Assembly (NCBI RefSeq): GCF_900292015.1
Contig: NZ_LR130759.1
Coordinates: forward strand, 5,146,001-5,210,000
Origin: Mycobacterium basiliense
GTDB taxonomy: Bacteria; Actinomycetota; Actinomycetes; Mycobacteriales; Mycobacteriaceae
Length of the DNA: 64,000 nucleotides
Reading direction: 5' to 3'
Shown in pieces: positions 9,603-23,048 of this stretch; within the stretch, counting starts at the first letter, position 1; each line of letters starts with the position of its first letter. Both the position numbers and the translations under genes were made by a program. The notes below the pieces were generated by a model. That model had not been told where the DNA came from, did no database searches, and saw only the letters and a program-made list of their open reading frames with translations.

Positions 9603-10304
9603 ATGGATACCGAAATGCATTACCCCGACGTCTGGATCGTCATCCCCGCCTTCAACGAAGCCGCCGTCATCGGCGACGTGATCGCCGACGTGCGGTCGGT
9701 CTTCGACCATGTCGTGTGCGTCGATGATGGCAGCACCGACGGCACGGGTGATATTGCCCTGCGCGCCGGGGCATATCTGGTGCGCCACCCGATCAATCTC
9801 GGCCAGGGTGCGGCCATTCAGACCGGCGTGGAGTACGCCCGCAAGCAGCCGGGCGCCCAGGCGTTCGCCACCTTCGACGCCGACGGCCAACATCGAGTCA
9901 AAGACCTGGCCGCCATGGTCGACCGGCTCTCCTCGGGCGACGTCGACGTCGTCATCGGAACGCGATTCGGCAGGCCCGTCGGCAGCCGACCGCCATTGCT
10001 GAAACGAATCGTGCTGCAGACCGCGGCACGGTTGAGCCGGCGAGGACGCCGGCTTGGCCTGACCGATACCAACAACGGGCTACGGGTGTTCAACAAGACC
10101 GTCGCCGACGGGCTGAACATCACCATGAGCGGCATGAGTCACGCCACCGAAATCATCATGCTGATCGCTGAAAACCATTGGCGGGTAGCGGAAGAACCGG
10201 TCGAGGTGCTCTACACCGATTACTCCAAGTCGAAAGGCCAACCGTTGCTCAACGGCGTCAATATTATCTTCGACGGGTTTTTGCGCGGAAGGATACGGCG
10301 ATGA
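9603..10304 (+). CDS. ppgS: Polyprenyl-phospho-N-acetylgalactosaminyl synthase, GT2 family
   Basis: GT-A type glycosyltransferase of 233 residues in the dolichyl-phosphate-mannose-synthase group. The nucleotide-sugar motifs are VCVDDGSTDGTGD near residue 40 and FATFDADGQHRVKD near residue 90, followed by the conserved DTNNGLRVFN. The M. tuberculosis ortholog Rv3631 makes decaprenyl-phosphate GalNAc, which supplies the galactosamine substituent of arabinogalactan. The ATG at 9603 is chosen; a GTG at 9582 and an ATG at 9615 are alternatives. Its stop overlaps the next gene's ATG in ATGA, so the pair is coupled. Confidence 0.9.
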   Translation: MDTEMHYPDVWIVIPAFNEAAVIGDVIADVRSVFDHVVCVDDGSTDGTGDIALRAGAYLVRHPINLGQGAAIQTGVEYARKQPGAQAFATFDADGQHRVKDLAAMVDRLSSGDVDVVIGTRFGRPVGSRPPLLKRIVLQTAARLSRRGRRLGLTDTNNGLRVFNKTVADGLNITMSGMSHATEIIMLIAENHWRVAEEPVEVLYTDYSKSKGQPLLNGVNIIFDGFLRGRIRR

Positions 10305-10642
10305 ACTGGATCCAGGTGCTGTTGATCGGGTCTATCATCGCGCTGCTGTTTTACCTGCTGCGTTCGCGCCGAAGCGCGCGGTCGCGGGCCTGGGTCAAGG
10401 TCGGCTACGTCTTATTCGTGCTGGCCGGTATCTATGCGGTGCTGCGACCGGACGACACCACGGTGGTCGCCCAGTGGTTTGGGGTACGCCGCGGCACCGA
10501 TCTGATGCTCTACGCGCTGATCATGGCCTTCAGTTTCACCACGCTGAGCACGTATATGCGGTTCAAGGACTTGGAGTTGCGCTACGCACGCCTGGCCCGG
10601 GCCATAGCGATCGAGGGAGCCCAGGTACCAGACCCACAGTGA
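10301..10642 (+). CDS. DUF2304 membrane partner of PpgS (Rv3632 ortholog)
   Basis: Small membrane protein of 113 residues with three predicted membrane helices (about residues 3-20, 33-50 and 70-88) and a basic loop (RSRRSARSRAW) between the first two. It matches the DUF2304 family, often found beside GT2 polyprenyl-phosphate sugar synthases. In M. tuberculosis the ortholog increases PpgS activity, probably by holding it at the membrane. The ATG at 10301 overlaps the ppgS stop by four bases. Unlike H37Rv, no Rv3633-like gene follows; galE1 converges 15 bp away. Confidence 0.88.
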   Translation: MNWIQVLLIGSIIALLFYLLRSRRSARSRAWVKVGYVLFVLAGIYAVLRPDDTTVVAQWFGVRRGTDLMLYALIMAFSFTTLSTYMRFKDLELRYARLARAIAIEGAQVPDPQ

Positions 10643-10657
10643 CCCGGCGCGCGGTAA

Positions 10658-13419
<2,762 letters not shown>

Positions 13420-13548
13420 ACACCGTCGGAAATTCGGCCGCGGGTGAATTAGTTGTTTGCGAAATTTTCTCCAACACAAGAACTTTGGATCAAAATCGCG
13501 GTACCGTTGGCGCGCAGTAGTGGCGTATGCATTCCAGGGAGCGCAGCA

Positions 13549-15609
13549 GTGTCTTACGTGGTCGTAGCGTCAGAAATGCTGGCCTCGGTGACAACGGATT
13601 TGGGGCGTATCGATGCCGCACTCAACGCTGCGAATGTTGCTGCCGCCCTGCCAACCACCGTGTTGCAGGCCGCTGGCGCCGATGAGGTATCGGCGGCGAT
13701 AGCCGCCCTATTTTCGTCGCACGGCAGCGCTTATCAGACGCTGAGCGCCCAAGCCGAGCAATTTCATCAGCGGTTCATCCAAACGCTGACCGGAGCCGGG
13801 CTGTCATACGCCAGCGCTGAAGCCGCCAACGCCGCGCCGCTGCAAACCCTGCAGCAGGGCGTCCTCGGATTGCTCAATGCTCCTACTCAAGCGCTGCTGG
13901 GCCGCCCGATTATCGGCAACGGGGCCGACGGTGCCCCGGGGAGCGGAGCAAACGGCGGAGCCGCCGGGATCTTGATCGGCAACGGCGGCAACGGCGGTTC
14001 CGGTGCGGCCGGGCAGAACGGCGGGGCCGGCGGCGATGCGGGATTGCTCGGCAGCGGCGGCACCGGCGGTGCCGGCGGGGCCGGTGCCGCCGGTGGCACC
14101 GGGGGCACCGGGGGGCTGCTGTGGGGCAATGGCGGCGCCGGCGGCCAAGGCGGGACCGCCATGGCGGGCGTCAACGGCGGCGCTCCCGGGCTGGGCGGTC
14201 ATGGCGGCAACGCCATGCTGTTCGGTGACGGCGGACGCGGCGGACAGGGTGGCGCCGGGCTGGCCGGGGCCAACGGTGTCAATCCCACCCCCACGGGCCC
14301 CGCCGGAACCGGCAAGGCCGGAGCCTCCGTGGAAGGTAATGGTGCGCAAACCGGCGGAAACGGGGTCATCGGCGACCCCGGCGGACCGAACGAGTCCGGC
14401 GGCACCGGTGGGCCTGGCGGGTCTGCTACATCGACCATCGACGGGCCTGCCAAGGGGGGCGAAGGGGGTTCGGGTGGATTCGCCGGTGCGGGCGGCAACG
14501 GCGGCGATGGCGGGGCTGGCGGTAATGCCGAGACAACCTCCACCGGCAACGCCGCCGCAGGCAACGGCGGCAATGGCGCCCAGGGCGGAATTCCCGGCGG
14601 TGCGGGTGGCGACGGCGGTGACGGCGGGACAGCCAAGAGCCAGCTCGGCACGGCTCACGGCGGCAAGGGCGGCGCCGGGGGCAACGGATTCGCCACCGAT
14701 GTTGCCGGGGGTGCCGGCGGCAGCGGCGGCACCGGCGGCGACGGCGGCCGGGGCGGGGTGCTGATCGGCAGCGGTGGAGCCGGCGGCGCCGGGGGCACCG
14801 GCGGGATGGGGGGTACCGGCGCTACCGGCGGTGCGGGCGGCAGCGGTGGAGCCGGCGGAGACGCTAGAGCCATCTCCGGCGCCGACGCCGTCGCCGGGGA
14901 CGGCGGTACGGGCGGCGACGGCAACGCCTCCATCGCGACCGGCGGCAACGGCGGCGACGGCGGCCATGGCGGTAACGGCGGCGCCGCTGGGATGCTGTTC
15001 GGCAACGGCGGCAACGGCGGCGACGGCGGCCTCGGCGGGACGGGCGGTACCGGCGGCGCCGGCGGCAACGGCGCTATAGGCGGCAACGGCGGCAATGGCG
15101 CGGGCATAACTGCCGAAGGTGGCGCCGGCGCCGCGGCCGGCCATGGTGGGGCTTCGATGGCCACCGGCGGCGAGGGCGGCGCCGGCGGCAGGGGAGGTGA
15201 CGCCGGCAACAGTGGGCTGCTGATCGGCGACGGCGGCAATGGAGGTAGCGGCGGTGTGGCTGGAAACGGTGGCGTCGGCGGTGCCGGCGGCACCGGTGCC
15301 GCGGGCGGCGACGGCGGTTCCGGGACCAACCACGGCGGCAACGGCGGCAACGGCGGCAACGGCGGCAACGGCGCGGACGGCGGTGAGGGCGGCCCCACCG
15401 GTTCGGTGGGCGGTGCGGGCACACAGGGCGGGCTACTCTTCAGCCACGCCGGGATCGACGGTTCCACGGGCGCCGCTGGCGAAGGCGGCGCCGGTGGCGC
15501 CGGAGGCGGCGCAGGGACGTTCGGTACCGGTGGTACGGGCGGCGTAGCGGGCAGCGACGGCATCGCCGGAACACCGGGCACCCCCGGCGCGACCGGCCCG
15601 CACGGCTGA
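13549..15609 (+). CDS. PE_PGRS family protein, locus-specific copy
   Basis: Protein of 686 residues. A PE domain (about residues 1-95) starts [11 protein letters not shown] and carries the Y-x3-E secretion motif in [10 protein letters not shown] linker with [10 protein letters not shown] follows, then about 550 residues of Gly-Gly-Ala/Gly-Gly-Asn repeats to the end, with no separate C-terminal domain. PE proteins are exported by type VII (ESX-5) systems and displayed at the cell surface. The GTG at 13549 is chosen because AGGGAG lies 7-8 nt upstream and the PE consensus begins there. H37Rv has insertion sequences and other genes between Rv3635 and tRNA-Thr, so this copy is specific to the present lineage. 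Confidence 0.9.
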   Translation: MSYVVVASEMLASVTTDLGRIDAALNAANVAAALPTTVLQAAGADEVSAAIAALFSSHGSAYQTLSAQAEQFHQRFIQTLTGAGLSYASAEAANAAPLQTLQQGVLGLLNAPTQALLGRPIIGNGADGAPGSGANGGAAGILIGNGGNGGSGAAGQNGGAGGDAGLLGSGGTGGAGGAGAAGGTGGTGGLLWGNGGAGGQGGTAMAGVNGGAPGLGGHGGNAMLFGDGGRGGQGGAGLAGANGVNPTPTGPAGTGKAGASVEGNGAQTGGNGVIGDPGGPNESGGTGGPGGSATSTIDGPAKGGEGGSGGFAGAGGNGGDGGAGGNAETTSTGNAAAGNGGNGAQGGIPGGAGGDGGDGGTAKSQLGTAHGGKGGAGGNGFATDVAGGAGGSGGTGGDGGRGGVLIGSGGAGGAGGTGGMGGTGATGGAGGSGGAGGDARAISGADAVAGDGGTGGDGNASIATGGNGGDGGHGGNGGAAGMLFGNGGNGGDGGLGGTGGTGGAGGNGAIGGNGGNGAGITAEGGAGAAAGHGGASMATGGEGGAGGRGGDAGNSGLLIGDGGNGGSGGVAGNGGVGGAGGTGAAGGDGGSGTNHGGNGGNGGNGGNGADGGEGGPTGSVGGAGTQGGLLFSHAGIDGSTGAAGEGGAGGAGGGAGTFGTGGTGGVAGSDGIAGTPGTPGATGPHG

Positions 15610-15647
15610 CTTCATCGGCTTGGGCAACCTAGCCTGACCTGCACGTT

Positions 15648-15723
15648 TGGAGCCGCCTAGGAGAATCGAACTCCTGACCTATTCATTACGAGTGAATCGC
15701 TCTACCGACTGAGCTAAGGCGGC
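15648..15723 (-). tRNA. tRNA-Thr (anticodon CGU)
   Basis: Minus-strand cloverleaf. The acceptor stem GCCGCCT pairs with AGGCGGC, the T-arm contains GGAGTTCGATTCTCC, and the anticodon loop CTCGTAA sits in an ATTCA/TGAAT stem, giving anticodon CGU for codon ACG. The CCA end is encoded (15648-15650). It lies 38 bp after the PE_PGRS stop and 90 bp from the end of holB. Confidence 0.96.
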
Positions 15724-15812
15724 GGTACCTCTATTGCTGCCCTCGTTCCGGGCGGCACGAGTCTACGGCAGGCGGGCGGGCCCACCCAAGTCCGGATCAA
15801 CCCGACGAATGA

Positions 15813-17018
15813 CTACCGCAGTTCCTGACCGATGGTGGCAACCATCGCATCGACCGCAAACTTGGGCTTGACGTTCGTCGACAGCGCTTCGCGACAGTTC
15901 AACACGGCCTCGATGCACCGCAACAACCGCTCGGGCGCGGCATGGTCGGCCAGTGCGGCGACGCGTTCCGCCATATCCGGGTGGTTCGCCCGCACCCGGT
16001 CGGCGTTGGCGGAGACCAGCAGCGCGTCGCGGAAATAGTTGGCCAAGTCAATCAGCGCCCGGTCCAGCGCATCACGCGCGGCCCGGGTTTGCCGGGATTT
16101 CTGCCGCCGTTCGAGATCTTTGATCGCGCCGGTGGCCCCGCGCATGGCGCCGGCGGTGCCCTTGCCCGTGCCACCGGCCCCGAGGGCCGTCCGTAGCTCT
16201 TCTGTCTCGGCTTCGGCGCGATCGGCCGTAAGCACCAGGGCCTCGGCTTCTGCGGCGGCAACCAGCTCCTCGGCGGCGGCATAGGCGCGCGACGGCGTCG
16301 CGGCGTCACGCACCAACCCCAATGCCCGCTCACGTCGCTGCCGGGCTTCGGGGTCGGTCGCCAGCCGTCGCGCCCGACCCACGTGGCCACCGCTGACCGC
16401 GGCCGCCCAGTTCGCGGTTTCGGCGGCCAGTCCGTCGCCGTCGATCAGCACCTGGGCGATCGCCGCGGTGGACGGCGTCACCAAGGCGACATGCCGGCAT
16501 CGCGACCGCAGCGTGACCGCGATGTCTTCGGGATCGACCGACGGCGCACACAGCAGGAATACCGTCGAAGCCGGCGGCTCTTCAACCACTTTGAGCAGGG
16601 CGTTGGCCGCGCCCTCGGTCAAGCGATCGGCATCCTCGATCAGCACGATCTGGTGGCGTCCGGTGGTGGGCCGGCGAGACGCGATCTGCACGATCGCCCG
16701 CATGTCATCGACCCCGATGGATAGGCCCTCCGGAATAACCCGGCGCACGTCGGCGTGGGTCCCGGCCATCGTGGTCAGACAGGCCCGGCAGCGTCCACAG
16801 CCAGGTTCGGTGTCCGACGTGCACTGCAGCGCCGCGGCAAAGCACAGTGCGGCCACTGACCGACCCGAACCCGGTGGGCCGGTGATCAACCAGGCGTGTG
16901 TCATATTCCCGTGGCCCGCCAGGCTGTGACTGGAATCACCGCGGGCCGCGTTGGCGGCCCCAAGCAGCTCGGTTTCCACCGCCTCCTGGCCCACCAGCCG
17001 CGTAAACACCCCAGACAT
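15813..17018 (-). CDS. holB: DNA polymerase III delta-prime subunit
   Basis: AAA+ clamp-loader subunit of 401 residues that helps open the beta sliding clamp and load it on primed DNA. The P-loop GPPGSGRS is near residue 47. A zinc-binding cysteine cluster ending CGRCRAC follows near residue 80, and the SRC arginine-finger motif occurs in LRSRCRHVALV. The C-terminal half is the helical collar domain. The ATG at 17018 is chosen because MSGVFTRLVGQEAVE matches the family start; a GTG four codons upstream is possible. It is divergent from the cyclase gene across 154 bp. Confidence 0.93.
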   Translation of the reverse strand: MSGVFTRLVGQEAVETELLGAANAARGDSSHSLAGHGNMTHAWLITGPPGSGRSVAALCFAAALQCTSDTEPGCGRCRACLTTMAGTHADVRRVIPEGLSIGVDDMRAIVQIASRRPTTGRHQIVLIEDADRLTEGAANALLKVVEEPPASTVFLLCAPSVDPEDIAVTLRSRCRHVALVTPSTAAIAQVLIDGDGLAAETANWAAAVSGGHVGRARRLATDPEARQRRERALGLVRDAATPSRAYAAAEELVAAAEAEALVLTADRAEAETEELRTALGAGGTGKGTAGAMRGATGAIKDLERRQKSRQTRAARDALDRALIDLANYFRDALLVSANADRVRANHPDMAERVAALADHAAPERLLRCIEAVLNCREALSTNVKPKFAVDAMVATIGQELR

Positions 17019-17172
17019 GACCGTCGACACTATTCGCCCGCGCCGACGGATACCGATTGGCTGCCGTTTTGCGACAAATCCGTTATCTTTTGCCTTCTTT
17101 CGGTCGGTTCCAGCGACTTGCCGGGGCGTTCGTAAGTTCCGACGAGTCCCCACCGCCCGATACGGTGGGCAC

Positions 17173-18777
17173 ATGGCTACCGTGGCAGCACTGCCCGGGC
17201 GAATCAATGCGTTCGTCCGGTGGGTCGTGCGCACCCCGTGGCCAGTGTTTTCGCTGAGCATGCTGCAGGCCGACATCATCGGGGGCCTGTTTGTGCTCGG
17301 CTTTTTGCGATACGGTCTCCCCCCACACGATCGCGTCGAGCTGCAGGATCTACCGCCACGAAATTTGGTGATCTTCATCTGCTCGGTGTTCGTCGTGTTC
17401 ACCGCCGGGTTCGCCTTGAACCTCAAGCTACTGGTGCCGGTGTTTCGCTGGCAGCGCCGCGACAACCTGGTCGTCGAGGCCGACCCGTCCGCCACCGAAC
17501 TGGCCCGCAGCCGCGCCCTGCGGATGCCGTTCTACCGCACGCTGATCAGCGTCGGCTCCTGGGCCGTCGGCAGCGTGGTGTTCATCCTCGCCAGCTGGTC
17601 GGTCGCCCGCTACGCCGCCCCCGTCGTCGTGGTCGCCACCGCATTGGGTGCGACCGCGACCGCGATCATCGGCTACCTACAGTCAGAGCGAGTGCTGCGC
17701 CCCGTGGCGGTCGCCGCACTGCGTAGCGGGGTACCGGAGAACCTGCGGGCACCCGGCGTCATCTTGCGGCTAATGCTGGCTTGGGTGCTATCGACCGCGG
17801 TGCCGTTGCTGGCGATCGTGCTGGCCGTGGTGTCGGACAAGATGGCCATCCTGCATGCCTCCCCGGACAAGCTGTTCAATCCCATCCTGCTGCTCGCATT
17901 GGCCGCCTTGGCGATCGGCTCGGCCAGCACGCTGTTGGTGGCCATGTCCATCGCCGATCCACTGCGGCAGCTGCGCTGGGCGCTGTCGGAGGTGCAGCGC
18001 GGCAACTACAACGCCCACATGCAGATCTACGACGCCAGTGAGCTGGGCCTACTGCAGGCGGGCTTCAACGACATGGTGCGCGACCTGTCCGAACGGCAGC
18101 GGCTGCGGGACCTCTTCGGTCGCTACGTGGGCGAAGACGTGGCTCGCCGGGCCATCGAGCGCGGCACCGAGTTAGGCGGGCAGGAACGCGACGTGGCGGT
18201 GCTGTTCGTCGATCTGGTGGGGTCAACCCAGCTGGCGGCGACACGACCGCCCGCCGAGGTGGTGCATCTGCTCAACGAGTTCTTCCGGGTGGTGGTGGAC
18301 ACCGTCGGCCGACACGGCGGATTCGTCAACAAATTCCAGGGTGACGCCGCGCTGGCGATCTTTGGCGCGCCGATCGAACATCCGGACGGTGCCGGTGCCG
18401 CCCTGTGCGCCGCACGCCAACTGCACGACGAACTCATCCCGGTGCTGGGTTCCGCGGAGTTCGGCATCGGGGTGTCGGCCGGCCGGGCCATCGCGGGCCA
18501 CATCGGTGCCCAAGCCCGCTTCGAATACACCGTGATCGGCGATCCGGTAAACGAAGCCGCTCGTCTTACCGAATTGGCCAAACTCGAGCAGGGCCATGTG
18601 CTGGCGTCGGCGATAGCGGTCAGCGGCGCGCTCGATGCCGAGGCGCTGTGTTGGGATGTCGCCGAGGTCGTGGAGCTGCGCGGTCGGGCCGCACCGACCC
18701 AATTGGCTCGGCCGCTCAACCTAGCCGCCGCCAGTGAGGTCTCCAGCGGATCGGCGGCCGATGGCCAAAAGCCCTAG
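17173..18777 (+). CDS. Membrane adenylate cyclase with HAMP and class III catalytic domain (Rv3645 ortholog)
   Basis: Makes cAMP from ATP. Six membrane helices occupy residues 1-310, a HAMP linker follows (MSIADPLRQLRWALSEVQRG), then the class III cyclase domain from about residue 345. Visible catalytic elements are the first metal Asp in VLFVDLVGSTQ, the base-contacting Lys and second metal Asp in NKFQGDAALAIFG, and VIGDPVNEAARL with the later catalytic Asn and Arg. The M. tuberculosis ortholog is a main cAMP source and affects fatty-acid and drug tolerance. TACGGT at 17161-17166, 6 nt before the ATG, suggests a leaderless mRNA and fixes the start. Crp, a cAMP-binding regulator, lies 35 kb away. 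Confidence 0.94.
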   Translation: MATVAALPGRINAFVRWVVRTPWPVFSLSMLQADIIGGLFVLGFLRYGLPPHDRVELQDLPPRNLVIFICSVFVVFTAGFALNLKLLVPVFRWQRRDNLVVEADPSATELARSRALRMPFYRTLISVGSWAVGSVVFILASWSVARYAAPVVVVATALGATATAIIGYLQSERVLRPVAVAALRSGVPENLRAPGVILRLMLAWVLSTAVPLLAIVLAVVSDKMAILHASPDKLFNPILLLALAALAIGSASTLLVAMSIADPLRQLRWALSEVQRGNYNAHMQIYDASELGLLQAGFNDMVRDLSERQRLRDLFGRYVGEDVARRAIERGTELGGQERDVAVLFVDLVGSTQLAATRPPAEVVHLLNEFFRVVVDTVGRHGGFVNKFQGDAALAIFGAPIEHPDGAGAALCAARQLHDELIPVLGSAEFGIGVSAGRAIAGHIGAQARFEYTVIGDPVNEAARLTELAKLEQGHVLASAIAVSGALDAEALCWDVAEVVELRGRAAPTQLARPLNLAAASEVSSGSAADGQKP

Positions 18778-18788
18778 CACCCGGAAAA

Positions 18789-21590
<2,802 letters not shown>

Positions 21591-21798
21591 CTGCGCTTAC
21601 GCTCCATCTCTCATGCCGGCCCCCCTGGCGGGACCGCACCCTTGCAGAAGGGTGCCAGGCCGGCGACGGAATTTCAGGCGAAATTCCAGCAGGCCGGCGT
21701 TCCCCGCGTGTTGGGCAACTGACAATTTCGCACCATTAGGCGGGCCCGCGCAAACCGACTGCAATCCCACTGGCCGTCGAACTGGCGTTCGCGGGCCC

Positions 21799-22377
21799 TT
21801 AGACGCGGGGCCACTGTGCCAACGCTTCAGCCCCGTCGGGGGGGTCCCCCACGTTCTCTACCAGGCGCGATAGCCTGCGCCGGCCGCTGATCCGAAGCGC
21901 CGGACGGGCACCTCGGGTGCCGATCAGGGTGGGCGCAATACCGATCCGCATCAACGCCGATGCCAGCGGTGAATGGGTGTCGGGTGCGTGCGGGTCAAGG
22001 CCCAACAGGTAACGGTCGGCCTCGGGACTGCCGGCCGCCAGGGTCCATGCCCGCAGCTCTCGCGGCCCGGGCAGCCAGCGCATGGGCACGGTCTTGACGG
22101 CACCCCGCGTCCACTCGTCGGCGATAGCGAGTAAGCGGGGGTCCACGCCGGTCCGCACCAGCGGGGTGTCTTCATCGGTGCGAGCGATCTCAGGTACCAA
22201 ACCGGCCTCGTGCATCATGTCGGCCAGCGCAGCGGCCCGCCAAAGCTCACTGACCACCACCGACAGTCGGGCACCGGTACCAACCACGACGATTTGGCCG
22301 GAGGCGGCCAGCAGCCCGCATAGATCCTCGACCGCGGGCGGCACCGAATCCGCGGCAAAGAAGGAAAGCTGGCTCAC
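21799..22377 (-). CDS. Conserved hypothetical protein (Rv3647c ortholog)
   Basis: Soluble protein of 192 residues found next to topA in mycobacteria. I recognise no catalytic motif. The C-terminal segment ALRISGRRRLSRLVENVG is basic and could contact nucleic acid, which is speculation. The GTG at 22377 gives the family start VSQLSFFAADSVPP, and TACTGT lies 7 nt upstream (22385-22390), so it is a leaderless candidate. The open frame extends 15 codons further upstream without support. Confidence 0.85.
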   Translation of the reverse strand: MSQLSFFAADSVPPAVEDLCGLLAASGQIVVVGTGARLSVVVSELWRAAALADMMHEAGLVPEIARTDEDTPLVRTGVDPRLLAIADEWTRGAVKTVPMRWLPGPRELRAWTLAAGSPEADRYLLGLDPHAPDTHSPLASALMRIGIAPTLIGTRGARPALRISGRRRLSRLVENVGDPPDGAEALAQWPRV

Positions 22378-22531
22378 GCCACCGACAGTAGGCCAGCAAG
22401 TCGGTTCGTGGCTTCTCCGCATCCGGCGCGGCGGACCCGGCTACGCCGCAGTGTCCGGCAACGGCGCAGCCAGCAGCGACGATTTGGGGCGGATCCACAC
22501 GGTTTGGGTTGGCTCCGCGGTCGCCCGGAAA

Positions 22532-22580
22532 CGAAAACCCCCGGCCGGACCCGCTGAACGGGATGGTGCCGGGGGTTTCG
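22532..22580 (-). terminator. Rho-independent terminator of cspA
   Basis: Just downstream of the cspA stop, the minus strand has a G+C-rich hairpin with arms GAAACCCCCGGC and GCCGGGGGTTTTCG, followed by TTTCGTTT. The loop is about 23 nt. This is one of the clearest intrinsic terminators in the window. Confidence 0.75.
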
Positions 22581-22596
22581 TCAGAATCTGCTCGGA

Positions 22597-22800
22597 TCAG
22601 ACGGAGCGGACTCCGGTGGCCTGGGGGCCCTTCGGGCTGTGGCCGATTTCGAATTCGACCTTCTGGTTCTCTTCTAGGGTGCGGAAGCCCGTTCCCTGGA
22701 TCTCCGTGTAGTGGACAAACACATCTGCGGAACCATCCTCAGGGGCGATGAAACCGAACCCCTTCTCCGCGTTGAACCACTTCACAGTTCCCTGTGGCAT
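22597..22800 (-). CDS. cspA: Cold-shock protein CspA
   Basis: Single-domain cold-shock protein of 67 residues that binds single-stranded RNA or DNA and acts as an RNA chaperone. RNP1 (KGFGFIAPE) and RNP2 (DVFVHYTEI) are both intact. AAAGGAAAG lies upstream of the ATG. It is divergent from the helicase gene with about 250 bp between, room for a long, possibly thermoregulated 5' leader, and it ends in a strong hairpin terminator. Confidence 0.97.
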   Translation of the reverse strand: MPQGTVKWFNAEKGFGFIAPEDGSADVFVHYTEIQGTGFRTLEENQKVEFEIGHSPKGPQATGVRSV

Positions 22801-23048
22801 TTCTCGATCTTTCCTTTTCTTCTGGGTGCGGTGCACCGCCTCTCGGTGCCCCGGGCCAAGCTGAGACCGCCATACCTCGCGGAGTCGCCGGAACTTCACC
22901 CGACCGATAACCTCGCAGGAACCGCGGCCGCAACGTCGATCCTGCGAAAGTTTTACACGAACACAGAAGCTACGACCGCAATTAGTCAATCATGTTCATC
23001 GCGTCCGCGACAGCCTGTTGCCGTCGATGAATTGTGAAGGGTTTGCAA

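Noticed and set aside
13804..15581. Long open frames of 300-500 codons on the minus strand through PE_PGRS genes (also at 26190-27971, 28525-29512, 31280-32801)
   Set aside because: GGC/GCC-rich repeats have few stop codons in any frame. The translations are Pro/Ala or Arg runs with no domains or ribosome-binding sites.
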